Shown here: positions 1 to 6,900 of the stretch, piece after piece
Layout: each line of letters opens with the position of its first letter
Position numbering within the stretch: position 1 is the stretch's first letter
Origin: Actinomycetes bacterium
Lineage (GTDB): Bacteria; Actinomycetota; Acidimicrobiia; Acidimicrobiales; RAAP-2
Direction of reading: 5' to 3'
Assembly (NCBI GenBank): GCA_021791615.1
Contig: JAJYWG010000484.1
Location: forward strand, 1-9,389
Length of the DNA: 9,389 bases
Notes under the pieces: model-generated
The model's input: only the letters and a program-made list of their open reading frames with translations
Database searches by the model: none
Told to the model about the DNA's origin: nothing
Translations under genes and position numbers: made by a program

Positions 1-1209
1 GACACCTGTCGGGTGCTGGTCGACCGGGCGACGCCGAGCGCGGCCCTTTACGTGGGAATGACCCGAGGGAGGCTCTCGAACGAGATCTTCGTCGCGACCG
101 ACACCGAAGGCTACGACCGGGCGCTCACCCAAGATCCTGTGGCGATCCTGGGAGAGCGGATGCGCGCCGGCGACGACAACGCAGCCTCGGCGCACACGAC
201 GGGCGCCCGCCAGGATGCCGAGTACCGGTCCTTGTCCTGGCTGGTGCCCGTGACGGTCGACCTGGAACGTGACGGGCACACGGGCATCGACGTTCAGTCC
301 GCCGTAGCCGACGCCGACGTCGCCCTCTCCCGGGTGATCCGGGCTTCGGCCGGCTGGGACCCGCTGGTGCGCTACGTGGCTGATCTGGAGCGGGCCGGAT
401 GGGACGTACGAGAGGCGGTGCGCTCTGCTGTGGCCGGCCGGAGCTTCGGAGATGTGGCCGAGCCTGCCGCAGTCCTGCACTACCGGCTCTACTGCCGCTT
501 CGGTGAAGCGGGCGACGTGTACGCGAGCGCGCCTGGTGTGCTGCCGCCGACCCCGGCGGCATCGCGCGAGGAGTGGTGCCTGCGGATGTTCGGTCCCGCG
601 GCGAACGAGGCCCAGGCCCAGTTGCGCTCTGTGATCCATGAGCGCATCGTCGACCTCGGCGCCAGGGCCGTGGCCGACGGGGCGCAGTGGGTGGCTGAGA
701 TTCCCGGAGACGGCTTGGCTCACCAAGCCGCGGTCGAGGCCGTTGCCGCCTACCGAGATCTGTCGGGATACGAGGGATCAGACCCCATCGGGCCGCGGCC
801 AGCGCTCGGGCAGGTGAGCGCGGTGAGTGCGTGGCGCGTGGCACACGACACGCTTCGCTACGCCTCGGTCCCCCATGTGCCGAGCGCGCCGACGACACTG
901 GTGGCAGAAGCTCCACGGGTGAAGCAGGTGGCAACTGAGCCGACACCTCGGGTCCGCGCAATCCTCACCGCTGCGGTCGCCGCCGACGAGGCGCCCGATC
1001 CAGCACTGGATACGGTGACACCGACCAGGGTCCTCTATGCCCGGCGGGTTCGCGATGAGGCAGCGGTCCTTTCGCCAGCGGTTCGCGAGAAGGCAGAAGC
1101 TGCCATCGCTCGGCTACGTGAGCAGACGGCCGAAGCACAGGCTTTGCTCCTCGCGCTGACACTGGCTGCCACACGCAATGCGACACGCGGCCTGGAGCCG
1201 ACCCTGTAG
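1..1209 (+). CDS. MobF-type conjugative relaxase/helicase, C-terminal part (5' end outside window)
   Basis: The frame is open from base 1, so the gene begins upstream of the window; the GTG at 13 is only an internal valine codon. About 402 residues are visible. The decisive motif is ALYVGMTRGR (bases 46-75), the helicase motif VI of superfamily 1 enzymes, followed by SNEIFVAT. This arrangement is typical of the TraI/TrwC (MobF) relaxases of actinobacterial plasmids and integrative elements, in which an N-terminal nicking domain is fused to a RecD-like helicase that unwinds DNA for conjugative transfer. The roughly 370 residues after the motif are Ala/Arg/Glu-rich, without motifs I can name, and the last ~70 look helical (many Arg, Ala, Glu). 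Such variable tails are usual in this family. It ends at TAG 1207-1209. The family call rests on motif VI; a non-conjugative SF1 helicase is the alternative. The relaxase domain itself is not visible. Confidence 0.8.
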   Translation, partial: DTCRVLVDRATPSAALYVGMTRGRLSNEIFVATDTEGYDRALTQDPVAILGERMRAGDDNAASAHTTGARQDAEYRSLSWLVPVTVDLERDGHTGIDVQSAVADADVALSRVIRASAGWDPLVRYVADLERAGWDVREAVRSAVAGRSFGDVAEPAAVLHYRLYCRFGEAGDVYASAPGVLPPTPAASREEWCLRMFGPAANEAQAQLRSVIHERIVDLGARAVADGAQWVAEIPGDGLAHQAAVEAVAAYRDLSGYEGSDPIGPRPALGQVSAVSAWRVAHDTLRYASVPHVPSAPTTLVAEAPRVKQVATEPTPRVRAILTAAVAADEAPDPALDTVTPTRVLYARRVRDEAAVLSPAVREKAEAAIARLREQTAEAQALLLALTLAATRNATRGLEPTL

Positions 1210-1238
1210 CGAGATGGCCTGGGGTTCTGCGACACGCG

Positions 1239-1259
1239 CGTTGATGTTCTCTATCAACG
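1239..1259. repeat. 7-bp inverted repeat between convergent genes; possible terminator or operator
   Basis: CGTTGAT (1239-1245) and ATCAACG (1253-1259) are perfect inverted arms around a 7-nt loop, 29 bp after the relaxase stop and before the 3' end of the convergent ATPase gene. A third related half-site, CGTTTGACA, follows and overlaps the second arm (1258-1266). The stem is short and has only a weak T-run after it (TTT at 1260-1262), so it would be a poor intrinsic terminator. Clustered half-sites could instead be a protein-binding site. The rest of 1210-1367 shows no gene that I can recognise. Confidence 0.35.
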
Positions 1260-1367
1260 TTTGACAAGCGAAAATGTGACAGATCTACGCGGGGCCGATC
1301 CCGGCCTGCGGTCGAACGGGGCGCCACGCTGACTGGAACCCGATTCGCAGCACCACACTTTCGTGCC

Positions 1368-2612
1368 TCAGAGATCGGGACCGGCGCTGGGCTCTCGATC
1401 CGGGGCTGGGAAGAAGAGCTCGCCCGGACCGAAGAAGTCGGCCAGGTCGGGCTCAGGAGACCGAGGTCTCGCATCTGCGAGGGCGGCAAACTGCGCGAGG
1501 CCTGGCATCGTCGTCTCGACGGCTCCCCATGACGAGGTGCGAATGATGCCCGCGTCCCTCAGGCGTTTCGTGTGCTGATAGAGGACTGTCTTGGTCCAGC
1601 CGAGACGTATCTTGAGAGTCGCGAGCTTTGAGGGTTGCCCCTGGTCCGTGCTCATCGCCACGAGGTAGGCGCGGGCCCGAGGGGAGAGGGTCTTGAGCTG
1701 TGGTTGGTAGACCACTTCGGCAAAACGGCTCAGGGCATCGGGGAGTGCGGCCTGGACGTGGTCGATGGTGATGGCTGGCATTGAGGGGTCGACTTCCCAT
1801 ACCGATGCACCGATCAACTGGATCAAGAAGGGCCAGCCGGCGCTGCGGGCCGCGGCGAGTTGGGCAGCTTCGGGCGTCATCGGGCGTCCCGCGTCCTTGG
1901 CCGGTGTTGCGAGAGCTCGTACGGCAGCGTCGTCGTCAATCGGGTGCAGGGTGACGGGATAGGCCCGGCGTAGGAACGACGACGCTTTGTCGTCGATCAG
2001 GGTCTGAACCCCTGTCTCGATCCCGGCCATAGCAACGGCAATCGGTGCTGTCGCCCGCCGCAACAACTGCAGAGTGTTGCCGAATTCTCGCAGCTCTTCG
2101 ATGCTCCCTCCTTGGATTTCGTCCAAGGAGATCATGAGTCCGTGCTGTGCAATCCGGGGGTCTTGGGTGAGCGTCTCCAACTGCCATCGCAACGTGATCC
2201 TCGGCGGGGGCAGCTGATAGGGATACTCCCAGCCGAATCCCGGAGCGCGCTCGATGGTGATCGACTTGAGCGCCTCAGGGCCACGCGGTGCCGTGGTGTC
2301 AAGGAGGACACGCGCGAAGTGCACGTCGCGCAGGCGCTCGACGAAGTTGTCGGTAGCGGTCTCTTGGACGACGAGCCAGCCTGCAGCGCGTGCACGATCT
2401 TCGAGCTCGTTCAAGACGCTGGTTTTTCCGATTGCGCGAGGCCCGCGAATCAGCATGACTCGCTCTTGCGCGCCGGGTCCACTGGCGAGACCGCGGATGA
2501 ACCTTTCGACCACATCGTCTCGGCCGGCGAGGAGTGGGGGACGGTTGCCGAAGCTGGGCGCGTATGGATTGGTGGGCACGCGTAGGGGTCTCGCCCGAAG
2601 ATGCGATCTCAT
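1368..2612 (-). CDS. AAA-family ATPase with C-terminal winged helix
   Basis: The protein has 414 aa. The N-terminal stretch NPYAPSFGNRPPLLAGRDD (about residues 15-33) is typical of a family of ORC/AAA-type ATPases common in actinobacteria. Walker A is GPRAIGKTS (57-65). Walker B is LMISLDEIQ (159-167), with the catalytic Glu in DE (164-165). AMAGIE (195-200) fits the sensor-1 strand, and residues about 305-370 (SPRARAYL to GIIRTSSWG) look like a winged-helix DNA-binding domain. The last 30 residues are Pro/Asp/Glu-rich and probably disordered. The substrate is unknown; relatives are annotated only as ATP-binding proteins. The ATG at 2612 has no Shine-Dalgarno, but a TAAGCT/TATAAG -10-like sequence lies just upstream, consistent with a leaderless mRNA. 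A GTG at codon 12 (RVPTNPY) is the alternative start. It is convergent with the relaxase gene and divergent from the 178-aa gene. Confidence 0.85.
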   Translation of the reverse strand: MRSHLRARPLRVPTNPYAPSFGNRPPLLAGRDDVVERFIRGLASGPGAQERVMLIRGPRAIGKTSVLNELEDRARAAGWLVVQETATDNFVERLRDVHFARVLLDTTAPRGPEALKSITIERAPGFGWEYPYQLPPPRITLRWQLETLTQDPRIAQHGLMISLDEIQGGSIEELREFGNTLQLLRRATAPIAVAMAGIETGVQTLIDDKASSFLRRAYPVTLHPIDDDAAVRALATPAKDAGRPMTPEAAQLAAARSAGWPFLIQLIGASVWEVDPSMPAITIDHVQAALPDALSRFAEVVYQPQLKTLSPRARAYLVAMSTDQGQPSKLATLKIRLGWTKTVLYQHTKRLRDAGIIRTSSWGAVETTMPGLAQFAALADARPRSPEPDLADFFGPGELFFPAPDREPSAGPDL

Positions 2613-2619
2613 CAGATCT

Positions 2620-2627
2620 AGCTTATA
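2620..2627 (-). promoter_or_regulatory. Possible -10 element for the AAA ATPase gene (leaderless)
   Basis: On the minus strand the overlapping hexamers TATAAG (2627-2622) and TAAGCT (2625-2620) sit 7-9 nt before the ATG at 2612. Both resemble sigma-A-type -10 boxes (TANNNT or TATAAT-like). At this spacing the transcript would start at or beside the start codon, which explains the missing ribosome-binding site. No convincing -35 hexamer is present. Confidence 0.35.
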
Positions 2628-2672
2628 CCCTGGTCGTTTCTGCAGTAGCGGTTAGTGCACCCCGGGATCCCA

Positions 2673-2678
2673 TATACT
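2673..2678 (+). promoter_or_regulatory. -10 box TATACT for the 178-aa gene
   Basis: TATACT matches the TATAAT consensus at five of six positions, 42 bp before the ATG at 2721. No good -35 is seen; TTAGTG (2652-2657) is 15 bp upstream. A transcript from here would begin near 2685 and carry a strong Shine-Dalgarno, AAGGAG at 2709-2714, 6 nt before the start codon. Together with the minus-strand element at 2620-2627 this makes 2613-2720 a divergent promoter region. Confidence 0.5.
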
Positions 2679-2720
2679 TGAACCGAAGGACAGTCCTGCG
2701 CTTGAGAGAAGGAGAGCGAA

Positions 2721-3257
2721 ATGCTTGTTTTAAAGGTAGAACTCAGCCAGGAAGTGAACCCTAAGAATGACCCACTCGGGCGCTCTGAGATCGGGTACCG
2801 GTTCGACATGACGGACGCGGAGCTGTTCGAGGCCACGCGTGGAGTGTGGCGGCTGGGCAAGCCGGCCGAGCGCGAGACGGTGGCTCTGGTCACGCTCCAC
2901 GGCGAAGTCCTGCTCGTCGTCGAGATCAACCGACTGGTGCAATTCGCAACGACGACGCGCCGAGCCATCGAAGGGCGGATCGTCCAACCGGGCGAGCCGC
3001 TCTATGACGAGTGGATGGGTCGAATGGTCACAGTGGGACACAGCCGTAATCCTGTCGCCTACCTGCCGAATCACCCTCGTCTGTGCCGGTGCGGATGCGG
3101 GCTGACGGTCGATGGCGCTCACGAGTTCGCGACCGGTCACGATCTCAAGGCGCTTCAGACACGCGTGAAGAAGATCGGCAGCGTTGCGCAATTCCTGGAC
3201 TGGTTCGATGCGCGCTGGGAGGAGGTCGGGTCGCGCCCGGATGGTTGCGCTGCTTGA
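2721..3257 (+). CDS. Uncharacterised 178-aa protein with CxCGCG motif
   Basis: I cannot assign a function. The ATG at 2721 is well supported by AAGGAG six bases upstream. Residues about 31-110 (DAELFEATRGVWRLG to MVTVGH) read as a compact alpha/beta domain. The EATRGVWRLG phrase resembles small PUA-like modules I associate with some HNH and restriction-type proteins, but that is a weak impression. A second module at about 121-165 has CRCGCG (122-127), then FATGHDLKAL (136-145) and a helical stretch ending in FLDWFDARW. Actinobacterial proteins often carry a similar Cys-rich CxCGCG then GHD motif. The cysteines C122, C124 and C126 with H140 could bind a metal. There is no signal peptide or membrane segment. 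It is divergently transcribed from the AAA ATPase gene, with which it may share regulation, and its 3' end faces the broken XRE gene. Confidence 0.7.
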   Translation: MLVLKVELSQEVNPKNDPLGRSEIGYRFDMTDAELFEATRGVWRLGKPAERETVALVTLHGEVLLVVEINRLVQFATTTRRAIEGRIVQPGEPLYDEWMGRMVTVGHSRNPVAYLPNHPRLCRCGCGLTVDGAHEFATGHDLKALQTRVKKIGSVAQFLDWFDARWEEVGSRPDGCAA

Positions 3258-3275
3258 TCAAAGTATCGGCCTTAC

Positions 3276-3604
3276 TCAGTCTTCGCGTAGGCGGCGTGCC
3301 GCAGACATGTCATCTGCGTACGCCAAAATCTTGAGTTGCTGGGGATAGAAGCCCAGATACCCCTGGAGCGACCATAGGTTTCCAGCGCCGTAGGGCCAGC
3401 GGACCTCGCCACCTCTATGGCGGCCAGAAGCGCGGGGCGGAGCTCAGCTACGGAAGCCGCGTCCTTGAGCGATACGCCTCGCTTTTTGCGCCACTCGCGG
3501 ATGGCGTGACCGAGCCTGTTTTGAGTTGGGGCGTCAATGCTCAAGCGTCCGCTGGAATGTGAGTCCCATGGCGTGATGGAAATTCGGGTGAGGTTTACCA
3601 CCAT
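3276..3604 (-). pseudogene. XRE-type helix-turn-helix regulator, frameshifted
   Basis: Starting from ATG 3604 the first frame contains RLGHAIREWRKKRGVSLKDA (about residues 30-49) and LRPALLAAIE, which is the start of an HTH_3/XRE domain up to its usual AIE. After that the frame yields the un-XRE-like VARSAGPTALETYGRSRG and stops at 3272. The shifted frame from about 3412 gives GEVRWPYGAGNLWSLQGYLG, then FYPQQLKILAYADD and a Glu/Arg-rich tail, stopping at TGA 3278-3276. Restoring one base between 3413 and 3412 (GAG-CGT-GGC, Glu-Arg-Gly) rejoins the two parts into AIERGEV, the expected family sequence. I therefore read this as a one-base deletion in a gene of about 110 codons, or a sequencing error. 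No Shine-Dalgarno is visible before 3604. Such regulators are common in mobile elements, as repressors or antitoxins. Confidence 0.7.
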
Positions 3605-3815
3605 GTAAAAGGACTCATACTCAACGCGTTTTAGGTGGTCTGCTATCGGCGAAACCTCGATCGACGGTTATGACCGTTCGGCAGCGACCGATCCGCCCTT
3701 CACGAGTGCCTTCGTGGCCAAGGGGGATTATCTTGCCGACCGACTCTACACAGGGCCCATCGGACAACCCGGGCACATTTCACATCTATCACGTAACGTA
3801 GTAGCTGCGGGATGG
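3605..3815. other. Intergenic region upstream of the CRISPR locus, no gene recognised
   Basis: This stretch separates the broken XRE gene from the tracrRNA terminator. Open frames here look like noise. It should hold a promoter for cas9 if cas9 is transcribed through the tracrRNA region. Weak candidates such as TAACGT (about 3795-3800) or the TTATCT near 3730 lack matching -35 hexamers, so I do not call one. A small inverted repeat, ACGGT (3664-3668) and ACCGT (3673-3677), lies 60 bp upstream of the XRE start and could be an operator, but such short arms occur by chance. Confidence 0.4.
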
Positions 3816-3848
3816 ATAAAACGAACCCCCCCGCCGAGGCGGGGGGGT
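3816..3848 (-). terminator. Rho-independent terminator of tracrRNA
   Basis: The arms at 3825-3835 (ACCCCCCCGCC on the plus strand) and 3838-3848 are perfect inverted complements of 11 bp separated by 2 nt. On the minus strand the hairpin is followed by TTCGTTTTAT, a usable U-tract. On the plus strand it is followed by GGAGAGTTC with no T-run, so it should not stop transcription entering cas9. Confidence 0.85.
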
Positions 3849-3879
3849 GGAGAGTTCATGCCGGGACAAGCCCGACCTT

Positions 3880-3896
3880 GTTGGGTAAGTCGTTCA
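3880..3896 (-). repeat. tracrRNA anti-repeat
   Basis: On the plus strand this reads GTTGGGTAAGTCGTTCA. The array repeat, read on its minus strand, begins GTTGGGGAAGTCGTTCA, so 16 of 17 positions match and the single difference is T against G at position 7. In the RNA duplex this leaves 6 bp, one G/A mismatch and 10 bp. The match fixes the direction of crRNA transcription (leftward). Confidence 0.92.
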
Positions 3897-3901
3897 CGCA
3901 C

Positions 3902-3931
3902 AGCATACCAGAGGAGAGACGATAGATGCAA
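3902..3931 (-). promoter_or_regulatory. tracrRNA promoter overlapping the cas9 leader and start codon
   Basis: On the minus strand an extended -10 TGG-TATGCT (3910-3902) is preceded, 18 bp upstream, by the -35-like TTGCAT (3931-3926), whose first three bases match TTGACA. Transcription would start about 3895-3898, exactly at the anti-repeat. The -35 hexamer coincides with the cas9 ATG and the core covers the cas9 Shine-Dalgarno. Tracr transcription and cas9 expression therefore share the same bases. Confidence 0.6.
3911..3916 (+). promoter_or_regulatory. cas9 ribosome-binding site
   Basis: GAGGAG lies nine bases before the ATG at 3926. It is the only good Shine-Dalgarno near the RuvC-I coding region and decides the cas9 start, which otherwise would leave an unusual 20-residue polar extension before the conserved WRLGVDVG. 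Confidence 0.75.
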
Positions 3932-6900
3932 GAGAAAGCCGGGTCAAAGAAGTCCAGTGGGGAGAGCCGGACGGATGGCGCGACTACGTGGCGCCTGGGT
4001 GTCGACGTTGGGGACCGGTCCGTAGGTCTCGCAGCGGTCGAGTATGACGACGACCTTCCGGTCCAAGTCCTCGCCGCCGTTTCGGTTATCCATGACGGCG
4101 GCACTGGTGGATTGAACAACAAGACCAAGGCCAGCCGGAAGGCTGTCTACGGCGTCAAGAGAAGGATCCGCCGCTCCCGGGAGCGCCGACGAAGGCGTCT
4201 TGCCGCGATCGATCGTCTCCTCGAACAGGCGGGGTTCGTGCTGTCCTCACCCACCGGCGCCTCACCACTGGCTCCGTGGCTCGCGAGGCGCCGCCTCATC
4301 GAGTCCTACGTGGACGACGACCTCGAACGTGCGGAGCTCGTAGGTCGAGCGATTTCGCACATCGCCCGGCATCGGGGCTGGCGGAATCCCTGGATCAGTC
4401 TTCGAGCTCTTGAGAAGCTCCCAGTGCCATCTCCGGGGTTCACCGAGTCAATCGAGGCACTGCTGGCCGGACCGTCACCTCCGGCGGTCGCTCCACGGTC
4501 GATCGGAGAGCTGGGGGCCCTCCTCTCCGAAATGCCCGGTCGTCGCGTCAGCCCGTCAGCCCACGACGCCTCGACACAACCGCCTCTCCTGCTCCAGCGG
4601 CCTCGTCAAGAGGACGTCGTTGCCGAGCTGCGGCGGATCTGTGCCGTCCAACGACTTGAGGACGCTCTCACCAAGGATCTGGTCCAGGCAGTATTCGAAC
4701 AGGTAAGGCCTTCGGTGCCGGTCGAGCGGGTGGGGATCTGCCCACTCAGCGGCGAGGCGCGCGCCCTGCGCTGCTCCCTTGAGTTCGAAGAGTTCAGAAT
4801 TCGAGAGAAGATCGCTAACCTTCGATATGCCGACGACAACGGAGAGCTTCATCCCCTTGACTCCGAAACCGCCGAGCGCGTTGTCAGTGCGCTGCTCGCG
4901 TGGGACGAGGAGCCCCCAACTTGGGCCGATGTCGCACTCGATCTCGTCGGCCTTGACTCCGAGGGACAGCTTGTCGCCCCCGAAGACGACCGGATATCGG
5001 GCAATGCCCCGATCGACCACACTTCGCGTGCTGTCCGTGCCCTACTCAAGTCGAAGAGTCGGACATTTCCGGGCTTTGCCGTCTGGTGGCACAATGCAGG
5101 TCGCCAGAAGCGTTCCGACGTTATCTGCGCTCTTGTCGACGCCACCACATCGTCAGTCTTGGAAGGGTTCGACGCCTTCCCCGATGACGAACTCACCCTG
5201 CTCGCTGAGCACCTCACAGTTGCTTCTGGGCGCGCTAAGTACAGTCGCCTGGCACTCGAAAGGCTCAATGCCCGGATGCGCTTGGACGGTGTTGCCTTCT
5301 ACGAAGCCAGCAGGCGCGAATTCAACCTCCCCGCGGACTGGCACCCACCGTTGCCTTCGCTCACAGAGCCCACCGGTCAGCCCACCGTCGACGCCAATAT
5401 TGCTGCCGTCCGTAAGTTCCTCGCATCTGCCGCTCTGCGCTTTGGCCCGCCAGCGCAGATCACGGTCGAGATCGCTCGCGAAGGCTCAAAGAGCCCTGCC
5501 AAGATCCAAGAAGACGAGCGACGGCGCCGCGCCGGTCGTGCCTGGAACGATCAAGTCCGTGCCGAGCTTCGAGCATCGGGCATCGAGAACCCGCGCCCAG
5601 CCGACGTGTGGAAGCAAACCTCGATCGGTCTCTACGACGCGCGGTGCCTCTATTGCGGGAGCGCGCTGTCCTGGGATGGCACTGAGCTCGACCATGTCGT
5701 ACCTCGAGCCGATGGAGGGGTTAACCTCAGGGCGAACCTCGCAGCAGTGTGCGTCGCGTGCAACCGCAAAAAGGGCCGTAGGCCCTTCGGCCGCTACGCC
5801 AAGGAGACAGGCGTCGATCTCCGTGAGGTCGTGGCCCGCGTGCGTGCGCTCCGTTACGAAGCCGGGGGGCCGTTTTCACGAACACAGTTCCGCGCGTACC
5901 AGACCGATCTTTGTCGAAGACTGCGCAGAGTAAGTGCAGACGACGAGGATGCACGGGACATTCAGGCGACCAGCTACGCCGCCCTTGCAGTCCGCGAGCG
6001 TCTCCAGCACTACCTCGACGACCATGGGATCGACGAGCCCGTACGGGTGTTCTCCGGCGGCATCACGGCCGAAGCCCGTTGGGTAGCAGGTATCAGGATT
6101 GCGGAGCTATTGGGCAGAGCGGGACTTCCACGCGGCGTGCACCGAAAGCGCATCGACCGCCGCCACCACGCGCTCGACGCGGCCATTCTCACGACCATTT
6201 GCCACGGGACGGCCATGGCACTCGCGGCTCGGCGCCAGGAGCGGCACGAGCGCGAGTTCTTTCTCGCACATTCCGACCCGGGGATGGAGTCGTGGAAGGT
6301 CGCCTGGGACAAGGGACCCGGCCAGACAGCGTCACTCCTTCGCTGGCTCGACAAGGCCCACTCTCTAGCGAACCTGCTCGGCAGCGCTGCGATCGAAGAC
6401 CGAATAGCCGTCACGCGTCCTTTGCGCCTGCGTCCGACGGGCCCCGCGCATGCCGAGACCATTGTCCCCCTCAAGGAGCGCCGACTTGGGGAGGATTGGG
6501 GACCCGAGGAAATCCTGCGGGTGTGCGATCCGGCGATATACCGAGCGCTAGCCGCTGAGGTTTCGCGGTCTGGCAGACTACTCACCGACCTTGATCGCTG
6601 CCTCCAATTGGGGCACGGTCGCGAGCTGACTGCAAACGACCACGTAGCGCTTTTCCCCGGCAAGGATGCCATGCTCCGCGTCCCCGGCGGTGCCGTAGAA
6701 ATGAAAGTGATTCACCACGCTCGGGTCTATGCCTGGCACGATGAGCGAGGGCGCGTCCGGTACGGACTTGTCCGCGTCTTTCTTGCCGACCTAGCGTCGT
6801 GTGGGCTCCTCAGAGACGGCATCGACGTCTTTCAAGTTGCGTTACCGGATACCTCAATGTCGCTGCGAGATGCCCACCCTGAGACGAATCAGCGGGTCCG

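Larger units (their letters stand above)
3816..3898 (-). ncRNA. tracrRNA of the type II-C system
   Basis: This minus-strand RNA should pair with the crRNA repeat, recruit RNase III and load into Cas9. Read 5' to 3' on the minus strand, it has the anti-repeat TGAACGACTTACCCAAC (3896-3880), complementary to the first 17 nt of the repeat except at one position. Next come the linker AAG, a nexus hairpin (3876-3860) with a 6-bp stem GTCGGG/CCCGGC including one G-U pair and the loop CTTGT, and the 11-nt linker ATGAACTCTCC. It ends in an 11-bp GC hairpin (3848-3825) and the tail TTCGTTTTAT. This order is the canonical tracrRNA architecture. The expected size is about 80 nt. The 5' end is inferred from an extended -10 at 3902-3910, which would start transcription at or just before the anti-repeat. 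The gene is divergent from cas9, whose start codon is 29 bp upstream. Confidence 0.88.

Noticed and set aside
334..346. 13-nt exact match between spacer 9 (bases 9107-9119) and the relaxase gene, at the seed-proximal end of the predicted guide.
   Set aside because: The remaining 15 nt of the spacer do not match, the flanking PAM is unknown, and a 13-nt match within GC-rich coding sequence across 13 spacers is not very unlikely by chance.
125..961. 278-codon minus-strand open frame opposite the relaxase gene.
   Set aside because: Arg/Pro/Ser-rich composition and absence of motifs mark it as an antisense shadow of the GC-rich relaxase gene.
1790..1798. CGACTTCCC, shared with the 3' part of the array repeat, inside the ATPase gene.
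   Set aside because: Only 9 nt, no nexus or terminator hairpin nearby, and the sequence is explained as coding DNA; the match at 3880-3896 is far better.
3825..3848. GC hairpin as a plus-strand terminator or attenuator before cas9.
   Set aside because: No T-run follows it on the plus strand, whereas the minus strand has one; it fits the end of tracrRNA.
3714..4025. 103-codon plus-strand frame spanning the tracrRNA and cas9 start.
   Set aside because: It reads through the tracrRNA terminator hairpin (Pro-Pro-Arg-Arg-Gly-Gly) and overlaps cas9 in another frame; no ribosome-binding site or recognisable domain.
4779..5933. Long open frame (384 codons) in the +1-shifted frame of cas9.
   Set aside because: It lies wholly inside cas9, has Ser/Arg/Pro-rich low-complexity composition typical of a shifted high-GC frame, and shows no motif.
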